DNA of 64,000 bases, taken from Ophiobolus disseminans (taxonomy: Eukaryota > Ascomycota > Dothideomycetes > Pleosporales > Phaeosphaeriaceae). The notes under the pieces were generated by a model that saw only the letters and a list, made by a program, of their open reading frames with translations, did not search any database and was not told the DNA's origin. Shown piece by piece: positions 11,619 through 22,199 of the stretch. Location: positions 841,766 to 905,765 of the forward strand of contig MU006218.1 in assembly GCA_010093685.1 (NCBI GenBank), given 5' to 3'. Both the position numbers and the translations under genes were made by a program. Numbering within the stretch: position 1 is the first letter of the stretch; every line of letters starts with the position of its first letter.

Positions 11619-12760
11619 GCACTGAGCGATAATTTAGATATCTTGAGATCTGGCCCATTGTCTCGGCAATCTGGCTGTGTAGAATACCATCTGTTCATAG
11701 CTCGTCTGTCAGCTACATGTTCATGACATGCCTCTGCACCCTTTCATTTCCAACATGATTCAGAGCAAGCGACCATTGCTACCTATGCCCGTACTAGTCT
11801 ACAGCGTAACTCGCCAGCTATTCACTGTTTCACCGGGTGCACCATTGTCATTTAGCCACAGACCCCCGTCTCTAGTCATGCTGACCACCGGTTCCAATGA
11901 CGCCGCATCCCTCCCCTCCATATGCACTCCCACAAACCTTATTCCACGTTGTGCAGACCGCATGCTCATAAACACGATTTGCCTCAAACACCAGTTCGCA
12001 GCACAGGGCTCCCATTCGCAGCCCCGCTATCGGCTGGATAAGTTCTGCTGCAGCGTGTCATCTGAACTCAATCGAGCTGCAAGGCCGGCAAGATACTTCA
12101 CATGTTGCAGGGCTCTAGTAGAAAAAGACGGTGCTAGATGCGCATAAGCCGTTGAGATCCTGGTTCAGGTGCATGTTTTAGCCTGGGTTGAAGGACGATT
12201 TTGCCAGGAACAGGAAGGTGGGACCCCAGAAGGGGGAAGGCGCGAACTGCAACACCAGGCGGGATGAAACTGCAGACGCAGCGTTGAAACAACCAGTTCA
12301 CACACGCCTGCGAGTGACATTTTCCTTGTGGAGGCGGCGCGGATCAAGCAAGAGGTGGGTATATTACCGGCGGTATGGCGTTGTTTTTCGGGCGCATTGC
12401 ATTCTTACTTTCTTGGGCGCATCGATATCGCTGCTTCGTAATATTGCATTCATCGGAGTGACAGCTTCCCGGCTAGCATCAACCTTGGAGTCTCAGCATC
12501 TAGTAGACAAGGCAGGCGCATTACGGCCTCAACCGAACGGTATTCACAGCCGCGCGTGCTTTAGTCGACCAGTTTTGAGGTTGTTGATAACGCTACTATC
12601 TCCCGCTCCCTCGTTGCCTCTCACAACGCTGGCTTCCCCACGTGCTGTGCACCTTTCTGTTACTTCTCGCCCGGTCTCGCAACATCTACTACGCTGCAAC
12701 TTCCTACACTTCAACCTGGATTGTTTGTCAACTCAGGATAACTTTCGGCGACTGAGCAGG
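11619..12760. other. gene-free stretch
   Basis: No gene supported. Plus-strand open frames (for example 11728-12147) have no recognisable features. The last 150 bases are pyrimidine-rich, as expected for the promoter and leader of the next gene. Confidence 0.5.
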
Positions 12761-13685
12761 ATGTTGGCGCAAGCGAGTTGGGACGAAATGAGAGACAAGA
12801 TGCAGGTCATCAAGACTGCCTATGTCAGCAGGCATTATACACAATGCGCAAAGTATGGCGAGCGGATGTTGGCGGAAGTAAAGGGCGAGGTGAGCGCGGA
12901 ACGTGGTGTTGAAGATGAACACGAACTGACAAGACCAGGCCCACCCAGTCCATCTGGCCTACCTCAACTTCTACACGGCACTATCTCACGACACTCTAGC
13001 CCGAGAGGCGACCCTCAAGAACCGCTACAAGGAGCTCAGCCTCGCAGAGAAACACTACATGGCCGCCATCGCCGCTCTAACACCATCTGATGCTCCCAAA
13101 TCCGACGCCGAAGAACCGTCCTCACCAACATCAGTAACCTCAGGCGAAGACATGATCTGGAAAGCCCGTCGTTCCTCAAATGCTGGATCCTTCGACTCGA
13201 CAACGAGCGCAGCATCAAGCGCAACATCCTTCAACCCAGACACCGACATGGACTTCACGCCCAGCAAAGGCCGCGCACGCTACGCTTTCCCCACACCACC
13301 CCGCGACCGCAGTACCTCCATACTCAAGACCGCAGACCAGCCCAGCACCACGACTATCACCTCGTCTTATTCCCGTCCTCAAACGCCCTCCGAACACCAC
13401 CTCGCATCCAACACCGCATCCTTCACAGCCATGCTGCACACCCACCTCTCCAACGTCCAGAGCCTCAAAGACAAGACCAGCGTCCCGTCTGTGCGCTTTG
13501 CGTTTCCGTCGCCTAAGCCTTCGCCGACTAGCTCGAGAGCTAGGTGCAGTCAGTGGCTGGAGGAGGATGGCGATGCGATGGAGTTGGTGAGGAGGGAGAG
13601 GAGGGCGAGGCAGTGGAGGCCGAGGTTTGATCCGAGGGGTGTGATGAGGCTGTGTGGGGAGGCGTTGGGGGAGTTGGTGGGGTGA
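12761..13685 (+). CDS. fungal TPR-like protein of unknown function
   Basis: Two exons (12761-12889, 12939-13685) give 291 aa. Residues 1-100 form helical repeats: KTAYVSRHYTQCAKYGERML, then HLAYLNFYTALSHDTLARE and KNRYKELSLAEKHYMAAIAAL, which read like two tetratricopeptide-type helix pairs. Residues about 110-240 are Ser/Thr/Pro-rich and probably disordered. The C terminus has a second ordered patch, RQWRPRFDPRGVMRLCGEALGEL. The intron uses GTGAGC and GACCAG and joins GE to AHPVHLAYL without a frame change. I recognise the pattern as a conserved filamentous-fungal protein but know no function. An upstream in-frame extension exists but lacks protein-like sequence, so the start at 12761 was chosen. 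Confidence 0.75.
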
Positions 13686-14257
13686 AGTTGTTGATGAGGG
13701 GGTGTGGTTGAGACGGAGAGCTGGGCGGGGCTTGTTGGATACATTACGAGCTTCTGGACGACGAGATTCATGACTACGAGTTGGAGTCGCTGGAAGGCTA
13801 CTCTCACAACCTCCCCATTGAACGAGTATCCTGACCCTCCTCACCATTTCTTTTGTCTAGCACGGCGCACTAGGGATCTCGACTCGTCTTTTCCAGCCCG
13901 GCGTTGCGGACTTGTCTTTGGTTTTGCACTTCTTGCTTATGTACACATACAGTCGCGGGGCTGACATATCTTCGATTCTTCCTGTATCAGTACGGCATTG
14001 TTTACGCCTGGAGGTCGCAACTTGGGGGGCAAGCTAGATGTACATGACCAGGGATGGGATGCGGAATATGGCACGATAGATGAATGAATGTACGATTGAG
14101 AATGCATATTTTTGGGACATGCGATAGCATCCCAAGTTGCTACATACGTAAAAATTCGCCGGGGCGTGATATCGTGAGTCTCTTCCACCCAAAGTGAGCG
14201 CCGTGAAATGCCTGTACTAAAAACGCCATTGCAATGCATCACCTCTGTCGAATCCTA
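13686..14257. other. intergenic region between convergent genes
   Basis: Holds the 3' ends of two convergent genes. No further gene seen. Confidence 0.6.
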
Positions 14258-15491
14258 CTATCGAATCATCTCGTCCAAGCCCCTCTTGATCCGCTGGCAC
14301 TTTACTTTCAAAAGCTTCACGCTCTCGAGGAACAGCTCATCGCTCTCCCACTGCCCCGTGCTCTCGACCTTGAAAATGAAGTGATCCCGCACGCGTCCCA
14401 GCTTGACTTTATCCTTGAACTCTGGGTGTCGTAAGCACTCGCGACTGACTGTGTCTTTCATGGGGTCGTCGACGACGGCTTTCGGCTCGCCCTCCTGGCC
14501 CTCGAGTTGCGGGTCGTTTGCAACGTCTTCGGCGGATACGGTGTCGAGTCTAATCACGCCGCGCGGGAAGCAGCGGGCGAATTTCTTTGCGTCGGCGCTT
14601 GTGATGGGCTTGAGGATGTCAATGGTGGGCAGGAGGCGATAGCTGGCGGTGGCGACGGGGCTGAATTTCGCATGGTCCTGACCGATGCCTTTGACGGCGT
14701 GCATGCTGAGCATGATTTTCTGACCCGGGCGCATCTTCACGAGGAGGATGTCCGGGTTGCATGGGCGGATCTCCTGCCCGGCGGGGAACATGTCGTGTTG
14801 TTTTCCGAGAGGGTGCCAGACGAGGTCGCGCGCGTAGATGTTATGGTTGATATATAGTTTGTCTGGGTCGGTTTCGCCGGCTACTGCGCGTGCGAGACCA
14901 CCTTCTTGCCATTTACATTCAACTTCGAGGCGCAGGATGATGGTGTTGTAGTCGCTGGGCGTGCCGGATCCCTCGTCGTCGTCGCTGGGCTTCTTGTACC
15001 ATTTTAGCCAGCGTAAGCCGTCGCGCGAGCCGGCGAGGGGGACCAGGCCCAAGCGGTGGGCGAGGACTTCGTCCTGGATTATGGAGGTGTTGTTGTAGAT
15101 GAAGACGTCTTCTATGGCGAGGGTGGGTATTTCGGCGAGGAGAATGCGGCGGAAGGCATTTGAGACAGAGGTGTCGATGCCGGTGAGGGAGAAGGTGGCG
15201 TCATGTGGGGAGTGGGTGTGGAATTGGACGTTGAAGTTCTGTAGTAGTTAGTCGATAAAACTCTAGCTAGAGATTGTTTCTGTTCTATGCATACATCTTT
15301 GAAGTAGTCCAGGTCCCACTCGTGGTTTTCGCCCGGCCAGTGTCCTGGTAAGTCTGTGGATGCTTGGTTGCTCACAATCTCGGGGCTGACTTCGAGCTTC
15401 TATATGTAGCATTAGTAAATGAATAGTTGCATAATCCCGGTCGCGTGCATACCTTCCGCCTCGTCAGCTCTTCTGCACTTGGTGGCGCCAT
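14258..15491 (-). CDS. RPC40: RNA polymerases I and III subunit AC40
   Basis: Three exons (15491-15453, 15399-15295, 15238-14258) give 374 aa. The protein is the alpha-like assembly subunit shared by RNA polymerases I and III and pairs with AC19 in the nucleus. Diagnostic blocks are the alpha-motif TDTSVSNAFRRILLAEIPT-like stretch (visible as IDTSVSNAFRRILLAEIP), AIEDVFIYNNTSIIQDEVLAHRLGLVPL in two parts, and the C-terminal LRHPEFKDKVKLGRVRDHFIFKVES block. Length is as in other fungi. The start is the first ATG of a 13-codon exon joined at RRK to KLEVSPEIVSN. It is divergent to the complex I gene, with only 229 bp between the two start codons. Confidence 0.95.
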
Positions 15492-15720
15492 AGTTGCTGT
15501 GTTGCGATCAAGATTGGTAATTTTGGTGGGGAGCACCTTCCGTGAACTTTTTTGACGGAAGGCGCGCCAAGGCCGCATCACGCCCGGGGGCCAGTAGGAA
15601 GCGAGCTAAACTGGTATCATCATCGATGTCGACGAGCTCCCCTCACACGCCACACCGCATATCTCCACTCTGCCAGCCCATTGAGGCCAGCCACGGGCAT
15701 ACCGAGTAGACACCACCAAT
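15492..15720. promoter_or_regulatory. bidirectional promoter of RPC40 and complex I 49-kDa gene
   Basis: The 229 bp between divergent start codons must contain both core promoters. It is GC-rich and shows no clear TATA box, which fits constitutive housekeeping expression. Confidence 0.6.
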
Positions 15721-17201
15721 ATGCCCGCTTCTTTTGCGCGTCTGGCCGGCCACACGGCGAAGCGGCTGTGTCTCAACGCCTCCCGCCCACAGATCCGCGC
15801 AGCACTCCCACCTCGACCCATTGCGCGGTGCCTGTCGACTACTCTGCCGCGGCGATATGCGCAGGTCGAAGAGGGTGAGCGCACGCGCCTGATTCCCACC
15901 GACAAGGATTTCGGGCGCCCAATCGACCCGGAGGACCCCGAGAATGTTAGCATGGCGCAGGATGAGGCAGAACACGCAGAGAACAGGAAGATCCGGCATT
16001 ACACCGTCAACTTTGGTCCCCAGCACCCCGCCGCCCACGGTGTGCTGCGACTGATTCTGGAACTCAACGGCGAGGAGGTTGTGCGCGCCGATCCCCACGT
16101 CGGACTGCTGCACCGAGGCACAGAGAAGCTCATCGAGTACCGGACATATCTGCAGGCACTGCCCTACTTCGACCGACTCGACTACGTTTCTATGATGACC
16201 AATGAACAGTGCTTCTCCCTGGCTGTTGAGAAGTTGTTGAACATTGAGATCCCGGAGCGTGCCAAATACATCCGCACGCTCTTTGGCGAGATCACCAGAA
16301 TCTTGAACCATCTGATGTCCGTCTTATCTCACGCTATGGATGTCGGTGCTCTGACGCCTTTCTTGTGGGGCTTCGAGGAGCGTGAGAAACTTATGGTGAG
16401 TACATGTCTGTATATAAGTGGCCATATACTAACATATCTTAGGAATTCTATGAACGTGTTTCTGGTGCTCGCCTTCACGCTGCCTACGTTCGCCCCGGTG
16501 GCGTTTCCCAGGACATTCCCATCGGACTGCTCGATGACATCTACCAATGGGCTACCCAATTCGGCGACCGCATCGACGAGACCGAGGAGATGTTGACAGA
16601 CAACCGAATCTGGATCGGCCGGACAAAGGGTGTCGGTGTCGTCTCAGCAGCCGACGCTATTAACTACTCCTTCTCTGGTGTCATGCTTCGAGGATCTGGT
16701 GTGCCATGGGACATCCGAAAGTCACAGCCCTACGACGCATACGACAAGGTTGAGTTCGACGTCCCCGTCGGTGTCAACGGTGACTGCTACGATCGCTACC
16801 TCTGCCGTATGGAGGAGTTCCGCCAGTCACTGCGAATTATCCACCAGTGTCTGAACCAAATGCCCGCCGGACCTATCAAGGTTGAGGACTACAAGATCGC
16901 GCCTCCTCCTCGCGCCGCCATGAAGGAGAACATGGAGGCTCTCATTCACCACTTCCTGCTCTTTAGCAAGGGCTACACAGTCCCGCCTGGTGAGACATAC
17001 AGCGCTATTGAAGCGCCAAAGGGAGAGATGGGTGTGTTCGTTGTCTCAGACGGCAGCGAGCGGCCGTACAGGTGCAAGATCAGGGCGCCCGGTTTCGCAC
17101 ATCTGGCATGCATGGACCAGATATCAAGAGGACATTTGCTCGCAGACGTCGTTGCGATAATCGGAACTATGGATCTCGTATTCGGCGAGGTCGATAGATG
17201 A
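15721..17201 (+). CDS. NADH:ubiquinone oxidoreductase 49-kDa subunit (complex I)
   Basis: Two exons (15721-16395, 16443-17201) give 477 aa. It is the NDUFS2/NuoD homologue that forms the ubiquinone pocket in the peripheral arm of mitochondrial complex I. Residues 1-45 look like a matrix targeting sequence with many Arg, Ala and Ser. Signature blocks follow: YTVNFGPQHPAAHGVLRLI, ADPHVGLLHRGTEKLIEY, LDYVSMMTNEQ, RILNHLMSVLSHAMDVGALTP, LRGSGVPWDIRKSQPYDAYD and the C-terminal GTMDLVFGEVDR. The histidine of FGPQHPAAHG and the later tyrosine are the residues known to contact quinone. The intron joins REKLM to EFYERVSGAR without loss. Confident identity; gene symbols differ between fungi, so none is given. 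Confidence 0.97.
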
Positions 17202-17564
17202 TGAAGAGGCGGATAGGAAGAAATAGATGTCTCAAGACCAGATTTTGAGCATAGGGAGCGTTCAGGGTGAATGTACATATTGTACCCTACTTTTTCTTTA
17301 AAGTCAATTCATGTTTGCATATCCAACACAGGCTCACATCCTACGCCGTCGTATTACAGAGCCCCTACATGATTTATGCCCATCGTTGACGCCACTAGGT
17401 GCAAGATATTGTGTCCATTATGAAGGAGTTGAGGTGACGTAGCGCTAGTTCCTGAAGAGACTAGCTCCAACCAAAGCCATGATACACTCCGGGGCCCGTC
17501 CTCGGAGCCTCGCTCCTCACTACTTCGACTCAGATTTACATATACATTCTTTATCTTATTTGCT

Positions 17565-17695
17565 CTCGCTGGCAGCTCAAACAACAGCCTGAATATTCTC
17601 GCAATACTATAAAGAGCTGAAGAAAGTTGGATAGGGATATGGGGTAGACCAGGCTGCGTATGCCATAGATCCAAACTACGGCAACACCTGGTGAG
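17565..17695 (+). repeat. dispersed degenerate repeat, copy C
   Basis: Shares AACAACAGCCT-type and CGCAATACTATAAAGAG-type blocks and the terminal GGCAACACCTGGTGAG with copy B 330 bp downstream. Differences are largely transitions. Confidence 0.45.
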
Positions 17696-17894
17696 CGCAT
17701 TCTGCCAAGGTATTCTGATCGCGTCAAATTGCGATATCAGGTCTCGCGTGGACTACACTACGACTCGCGCAGTCACGAGATGCTGCTAGAATTCGCGCTC
17801 CAGTTACCTAAAATGTCGAGCTTCTTTGGAGACGAAGGCGTTGCGCTTTATGGTCTTCTCGCAGCGTCTTCTTGAGTCAGTTCGCGTCCATTTT

Positions 17895-18020
17895 CTTTGA
17901 GTATTCAACAAAAGCCTTAATATCATCGCAACACTGTAAAGAGTCGAGGGTATATTGACAAGGATTTGAGGATAGCTATGTCCTCATGTGATGGGACACA
18001 AGGTATTGCAACACCTAGTG
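17895..18020 (+). repeat. dispersed degenerate repeat, copy B
   Basis: Contains TCATGTGATGGGACAC followed by TATTGCAACACCTAGTG, matching copy A at 32 of 37 positions over its last 37 bases by eye count, and aligning with copy C over about 125 bp. Confidence 0.5.
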
Positions 18021-18548
18021 CCTTCGCTCACCACATCCTGCGAATCAAATAGAGATTCGTTGACATGCAATCCTGCACCTTGCTTTTCCACCCCGCAGAC
18101 ATGTCGGTCGTCCCGTGTTCAGGTACGGCCTATCTATTCGCCGAACGGGACTTCTACCCCTCTACTCTCGGTCATGTCTCGATCTGGTCTCACCACCAAC
18201 TTCGAAGAAACAGAAAATACCGCACATGTTCAGCTGCAATCGTCCAGAAAACAGACATTAATTTCGGCTAGCTATTCCTAAATCACGAAATACAATAGAG
18301 GTACTTCGCCTAACTGCAAGTATATGCGCGTCGGTGTGGCTGTGCACCCTCTCTATGCTCGCCATGGTGTTGAGATGCATACGCCATCACACATCCAGAA
18401 TAATACCCGCGATCTAGAGCGCTCGACGGCGCAGCAGCACGTCATGTCCAGCTTCGCAGGGTCAAGCGGACCTGCAGTGGATTGCGAGCTCAGAAAGCTT
18501 GCTTTTGTGTAAGTGGGGCATGTTCACGACGATATTGGGTGATGTAGG

Positions 18549-18570
18549 AGGGGCACAAGATGTGTATAAG
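18549..18570 (+). promoter_or_regulatory. AGGGG element and TATA box
   Basis: AGGGG at 18549-18553 is followed by TATAAG at 18565-18570, about 110 bp before the start codon of the disordered-protein gene. AGGGG is the core of the fungal stress response element; that reading is inference. Confidence 0.4.
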
Positions 18571-18679
18571 AAGAGGGCATTCTTGATGCTAGGAGACGAC
18601 AGAGCATCACGTCGATACTTCCTTATACCACAGCACACATTGAATCATCTCTGTATCACCCAAAGCAAATTTTATCAAT

Positions 18680-19831
18680 ATGTCTTACAACTCCAACGAC
18701 CGCGACGAAGAGCGCGGCTCATACGGTAGCAGCAACCGCAACGATGAGTCTTCATCCAACGACTATACCTCCAAGTCGTCCGGCTACGGTAATGACAATT
18801 CCAACGAGGACTCGTATGGTTCAAAAAAGTCTTCCTACGGTTCCAATGATAACGAAGACTCCTACGGATTGTCGAAGAAGTCTAGCTCCGGCAATAACGA
18901 CAATGAAGACTCGTATGGGTCCACCAACAAGTCGAGCTACAACAAGAACGATGATGAAGATACTGGATACGGATCCAAGAAGTCGACCTCGGGCGTTGGT
19001 GGAAACGACGATGAGGACTCGTATGGAAGCAAGAAGACGAGCTCGGGTTACGGCTCGTCTGATCGCAAGGACAATGAGGATTCGTATGGGTCAAACACGA
19101 AGTCGTCGAGCTATGGCAAGAGCAACGACGATGAAGATAACTCGTACGGCTCAAACAAGAAGTCCTCGGGCTACGGCAAGAGCAACGACGATGAAGATAC
19201 TTCCTATGGCTCCGGCAACAAACAGTCCAGCTACGGATCCAACGACAATGACGATTCTAACAAGAAGTCATCCAGCTACGGCAAGAGCAACGACGACGAA
19301 GATTCCTACGGCTCGGATAAAAAGTCGTCTGGCTACGGCAAGAGCAACGACAACGAAGACTCCTCTTACGGCTCCAGCAACAAGCAGTCCAGCTACGGCT
19401 CCAACGACAATGACGATTCCAACAAGAAGTCATCCAGCTACAACTCTAACGACAACTCCAACGAAGACTCCTACGGCTCCACCAAGAAGTCCTCCGGCTA
19501 CGGCAACGACAACGAAGACAGCTCTTACGGCTCCACCAAGAAATCCTCCTCCGGCTACGGCGGCTCCAACGACAACGAAGACAGCTCTTACGGCTCCGGC
19601 AACAAGCAGTCCAGCTACGGGTCCAACAACAACGATGATAATAACATCGTCACCGATACCATCAAGAAGGTAGCCGCCAACTACGGCAACAAGGACAACG
19701 ACGATGAGAGCGGATTGGCTGGCTCGATCAAGAAGTCCTTGGGCCTTGGGGGTAATGATAATGATGGTGGGAATAAGCAGTCTGGGTATGGTGGTGAGGA
19801 CTCGGGTAGGGGAGGACGGGATAATTACTAG
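18680..19831 (+). CDS. disordered Ser/Asn/Asp/Lys/Gly/Tyr-repeat protein
   Basis: A single exon of 383 aa. After MSYNSNDRDEERGSYG the chain is built from about fifteen imperfect repeats of roughly 17-20 residues. The common core is NEDSYGSxKKSSxYGKSND, with blocks such as NKQSSYGSND interleaved. Almost no hydrophobic residues occur for 300 residues, and there are no cysteines or long helices, so the chain should be intrinsically disordered. The last 70 residues differ and hold two short amphipathic segments, VTDTIKKVAANYG and LAGSIKKSLGLGG. There is no signal peptide. Tyr-Gly and charged repeats resemble phase-separating or hydrophilin-like stress proteins, but no function is known to me. The next gene also starts MSYN and is likewise repeat-rich. 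Confidence 0.75.
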   Translation: MSYNSNDRDEERGSYGSSNRNDESSSNDYTSKSSGYGNDNSNEDSYGSKKSSYGSNDNEDSYGLSKKSSSGNNDNEDSYGSTNKSSYNKNDDEDTGYGSKKSTSGVGGNDDEDSYGSKKTSSGYGSSDRKDNEDSYGSNTKSSSYGKSNDDEDNSYGSNKKSSGYGKSNDDEDTSYGSGNKQSSYGSNDNDDSNKKSSSYGKSNDDEDSYGSDKKSSGYGKSNDNEDSSYGSSNKQSSYGSNDNDDSNKKSSSYNSNDNSNEDSYGSTKKSSGYGNDNEDSSYGSTKKSSSGYGGSNDNEDSSYGSGNKQSSYGSNNNDDNNIVTDTIKKVAANYGNKDNDDESGLAGSIKKSLGLGGNDNDGGNKQSGYGGEDSGRGGRDNY

Positions 19832-20090
19832 ATGGGAGATGAGGATGAGCTCAGGGGTTAGCTTTTCTGATACTTACTCAAGTTCTATCGAATGCAATTC
19901 AGCTCTTTATGAGATGTCTTCCTGAGCACTTGCCACTTTTCTTTCTGGAGTGTTTCGAAGCATCGCTAACTTGCCGTGGATATGATATGACAATGTCTTA
20001 ATTCTAATTGAACGCACATAACGTGCAGAGAGATGTGACACGAATCGATCGAGCGTACGCATGTTGTGGAGCAACCATACGTCATCATTG

Positions 20091-20140
20091 AGGGGCTGAT
20101 GCAGCCGAGGGGTAAACAAGGTACCATCGACTTTTATAGA
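20091..20140 (+). promoter_or_regulatory. two AGGGG elements and TATA box
   Basis: AGGGG at 20091-20095 and 20108-20112 precede TATAGA at 20135-20140. The order matches the promoter of the neighbouring gene at 18549-18570. Confidence 0.4.
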
Positions 20141-20221
20141 TCAGGATCTACGACAACTTCAATAACATTCTACACCTTGCAAATACTATCAATTGCACTC
20201 CTATAACATATTTCAAACCAA

Positions 20222-20321
20222 GTAAGTACGGTTTTTAGGTCAATTCAGCTTCTCGTACCAATTCGACGAGCTTCAATACACCGATTTTCATCGCTTTACA
20301 TCATCCGTCCAAACCTTGCAG
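20222..20321 (+). other. probable 5' UTR intron
   Basis: A perfect GTAAGT donor at 20222 and a pyrimidine-rich TTGCAG acceptor ending at 20321 lie between the TATA box and the ATG at 20380, with no ORF in between. Confidence 0.5.
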
Positions 20322-20379
20322 ACCACTACTTCACAATAATTCATCAACTTACACGATCTTAGAAATCTACATACCTACA

Positions 20380-21810
20380 ATGTCCTACAACGATTCCTAC
20401 GGCCGAGGTGGAGGCAACGGCGGTGGTGGCTACGACAATGAGCGTCGGCAAGAAGGTCGAGGAGGCGGCAGCAGTGGCTACGGCGACGACCGACGTCAAG
20501 AAGGCCGAGGCGACGAGCGTCAAGGTGGGGGCTATGGAGAGGAAAGACGTCAAGAAGGCGGATATGGCCGTGGTGATGAACGCCAGGGCGGAGGATATGG
20601 AGATGAGAGACGTCAGGAGGGGGGACGCGGAGGACGCGATGAGGGCGGATATGGTGGCGGACGTGGGGGGCGCGAAGAAGGCGGATATGGCGGAGGGCGC
20701 GAAGAACATGGCGGACGTGGAGGCCGTGAAGAGGGTGGATATGGTGGAGGACGGGGTGGTCGCGAAGATGACAACGAACGTCGCCAGGGAGGCGGTGGAT
20801 ATGGTGGCGGAGAACGCCGCGACGATAACTCAGAGCGACGCCATGAGGGTGGTGGTGGTTATGGCGGCAGCGATAACCGTCCCAGTGGAGGCTACTCAGG
20901 AGGTGGCCAGGGCGGATACGGTGGAGATGACAGACGTCAGGAGTCTTCTGGGTATGGCAACCGACCCAGTGGAGGCCAAGGTGGAAATGCAAACGAAGAG
21001 CAGCGACGTGCAGAAGCTCAACGCTACGACAGCAAACCTACTGGCGGAGCAAGCTATGGTGGAGACGAGCGTCGAAACGATGGTGGTGGGAACAACGACC
21101 GCCCAAGCGGTGGCTACGGCGGACGAAACGACAACGACAATGACCGACCATCTGGTAACACTTCAAGTGGTACAACCGGTGGAAGCTACTCCGCCTATGC
21201 CGGCCAGCAATCCTCGGGCACATCCTACGGTGGCGGCCATGGAGGCTCCGACGAGTTCTCCGGTGCAGCTCAACATGCCCAATCTAACTCTGGAAGTTCC
21301 GGCGATTCGAACCTTTTCGGCATGGCGCTTGGTCTGTTGAACAAGGACAAGGCTAAAAACGAGGACGTCGATGAAGACGATGCTATCAAGCAGCACGGCC
21401 GCTTCTATGGCGAGGGCGGAGGCAACGACCAGCAAGCTAGCTCCAACAACGTTGGTGCCGCTGCCGCCATGCAGGCCTCGAAGATGTTCAACTCTGGCAG
21501 TAACGAGGATGCAAAGGGTGGGCAGAATAAGCTCATTGGTCTGGCCATGGCTCAGGCTGCTACGCTGTTTGATCAGCAGAAGGCTCAGGGCAAGACTGTA
21601 AGGACTCCGGTATCCTCCGACATGAGATATTTTGCTAATGAGTTGTAGGACCCCGGAGCTACGAAGCAGGATGCTGTTGCCCAAGCAGCCCAGATGGCTC
21701 TCAAGTTCTACATGAAGAGCGAGGCCGGTGGAGGCGGTGCTGCTGGCGGTGGAGGCAGCTCGGGTGGTCTTGGTGGACTGTTGAACATTGCGAGCAAGTT
21801 CATGAAGTAG
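20380..21810 (+). CDS. Gly/Arg/Tyr-repeat protein with conserved C-terminal domain (DUF7721-like)
   Basis: Two exons (20380-21597, 21649-21810) give 459 aa. Residues 1-260 are low complexity: GGYGDERRQEGG-type units, then GGRGGREEGGYGG units, then NDRPSGGYGG units, resembling RGG/YGG tracts. Residues about 305-459 form an ordered alpha-helical domain: NLFGMALGLLNKDK, DDAIKQHGRFYGEG, VGAAAAMQASKMFNSG, KLIGLAMAQAATLFDQQ, and, after the intron, ATKQDAVAQAAQMALKFYMKSE and GLLNIASKFMK. I associate this domain with the fungal family formerly called beta-flanking protein (DUF7721); the name is from memory and should be checked. The function is unknown. It lies in tandem with the MSYN-type disordered gene and shares promoter elements with it. 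Confidence 0.85.
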
Positions 21811-22199
21811 TGACAGACATGTATCTACGATTCGGTTGCGCCTGGGAGGATGAGCTTGATATGATCGTGGAAGTGACATACCACTACTGGGCATGCCATG
21901 TAGGCCCCAATGTATACCGAAGATAAACAAAAATAACATACACAAGTACACATAAGACATGAGACATAAATTTGAGGGTGCACGAAAGACGAAGCTGGAG
22001 TTCGAGTAACAATCAGTCCTATCCGATAAGCCGGACAACGGCCCGCAAGCTCCCTCGCTATCACCATTCGTCCCTGAAGCATGGTCTATCTTAGCACATT
22101 CCCCACAATGTCACTCACTGGCACTTCTTCCCCATCCCAATCTTCAAGAATGTTTCCGACCCAAGCAACACCCGGATCGCCTACCCTACGACCGAAGCG
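21811..22199. other. intergenic region
   Basis: Nothing supported beyond the 3' end and promoter of flanking genes. A long minus-strand frame over this region is a shadow of the Gly-rich gene. Confidence 0.55.

Larger units (their letters stand above)
17202..18679. other. gene-free stretch with two repeat copies
   Basis: No gene supported over 1.5 kb. Two related repeat copies occupy about 17565-17695 and 17895-18020. The final 150 bases contain the promoter of the next gene. Confidence 0.55.
19832..20379. other. intergenic region with promoter and 5' leader
   Basis: Contains the 3' end of the upstream gene and the promoter and leader of the downstream one. No coding sequence. Confidence 0.6.

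Noticed and set aside
15643..16311. 222-codon minus-strand frame opposite the complex I gene
   Set aside because: Antisense shadow; the plus strand carries unmistakable 49-kDa motifs.
18744..19673. 309-codon second frame inside the SYGS-repeat gene
   Set aside because: Thr/Pro/Arg repeat produced by reading the same DNA repeat in another frame.
21163..22038. 291-codon minus-strand frame across the Gly-rich gene end
   Set aside because: Low-complexity antisense without domain; the plus-strand gene and its intron explain the region.
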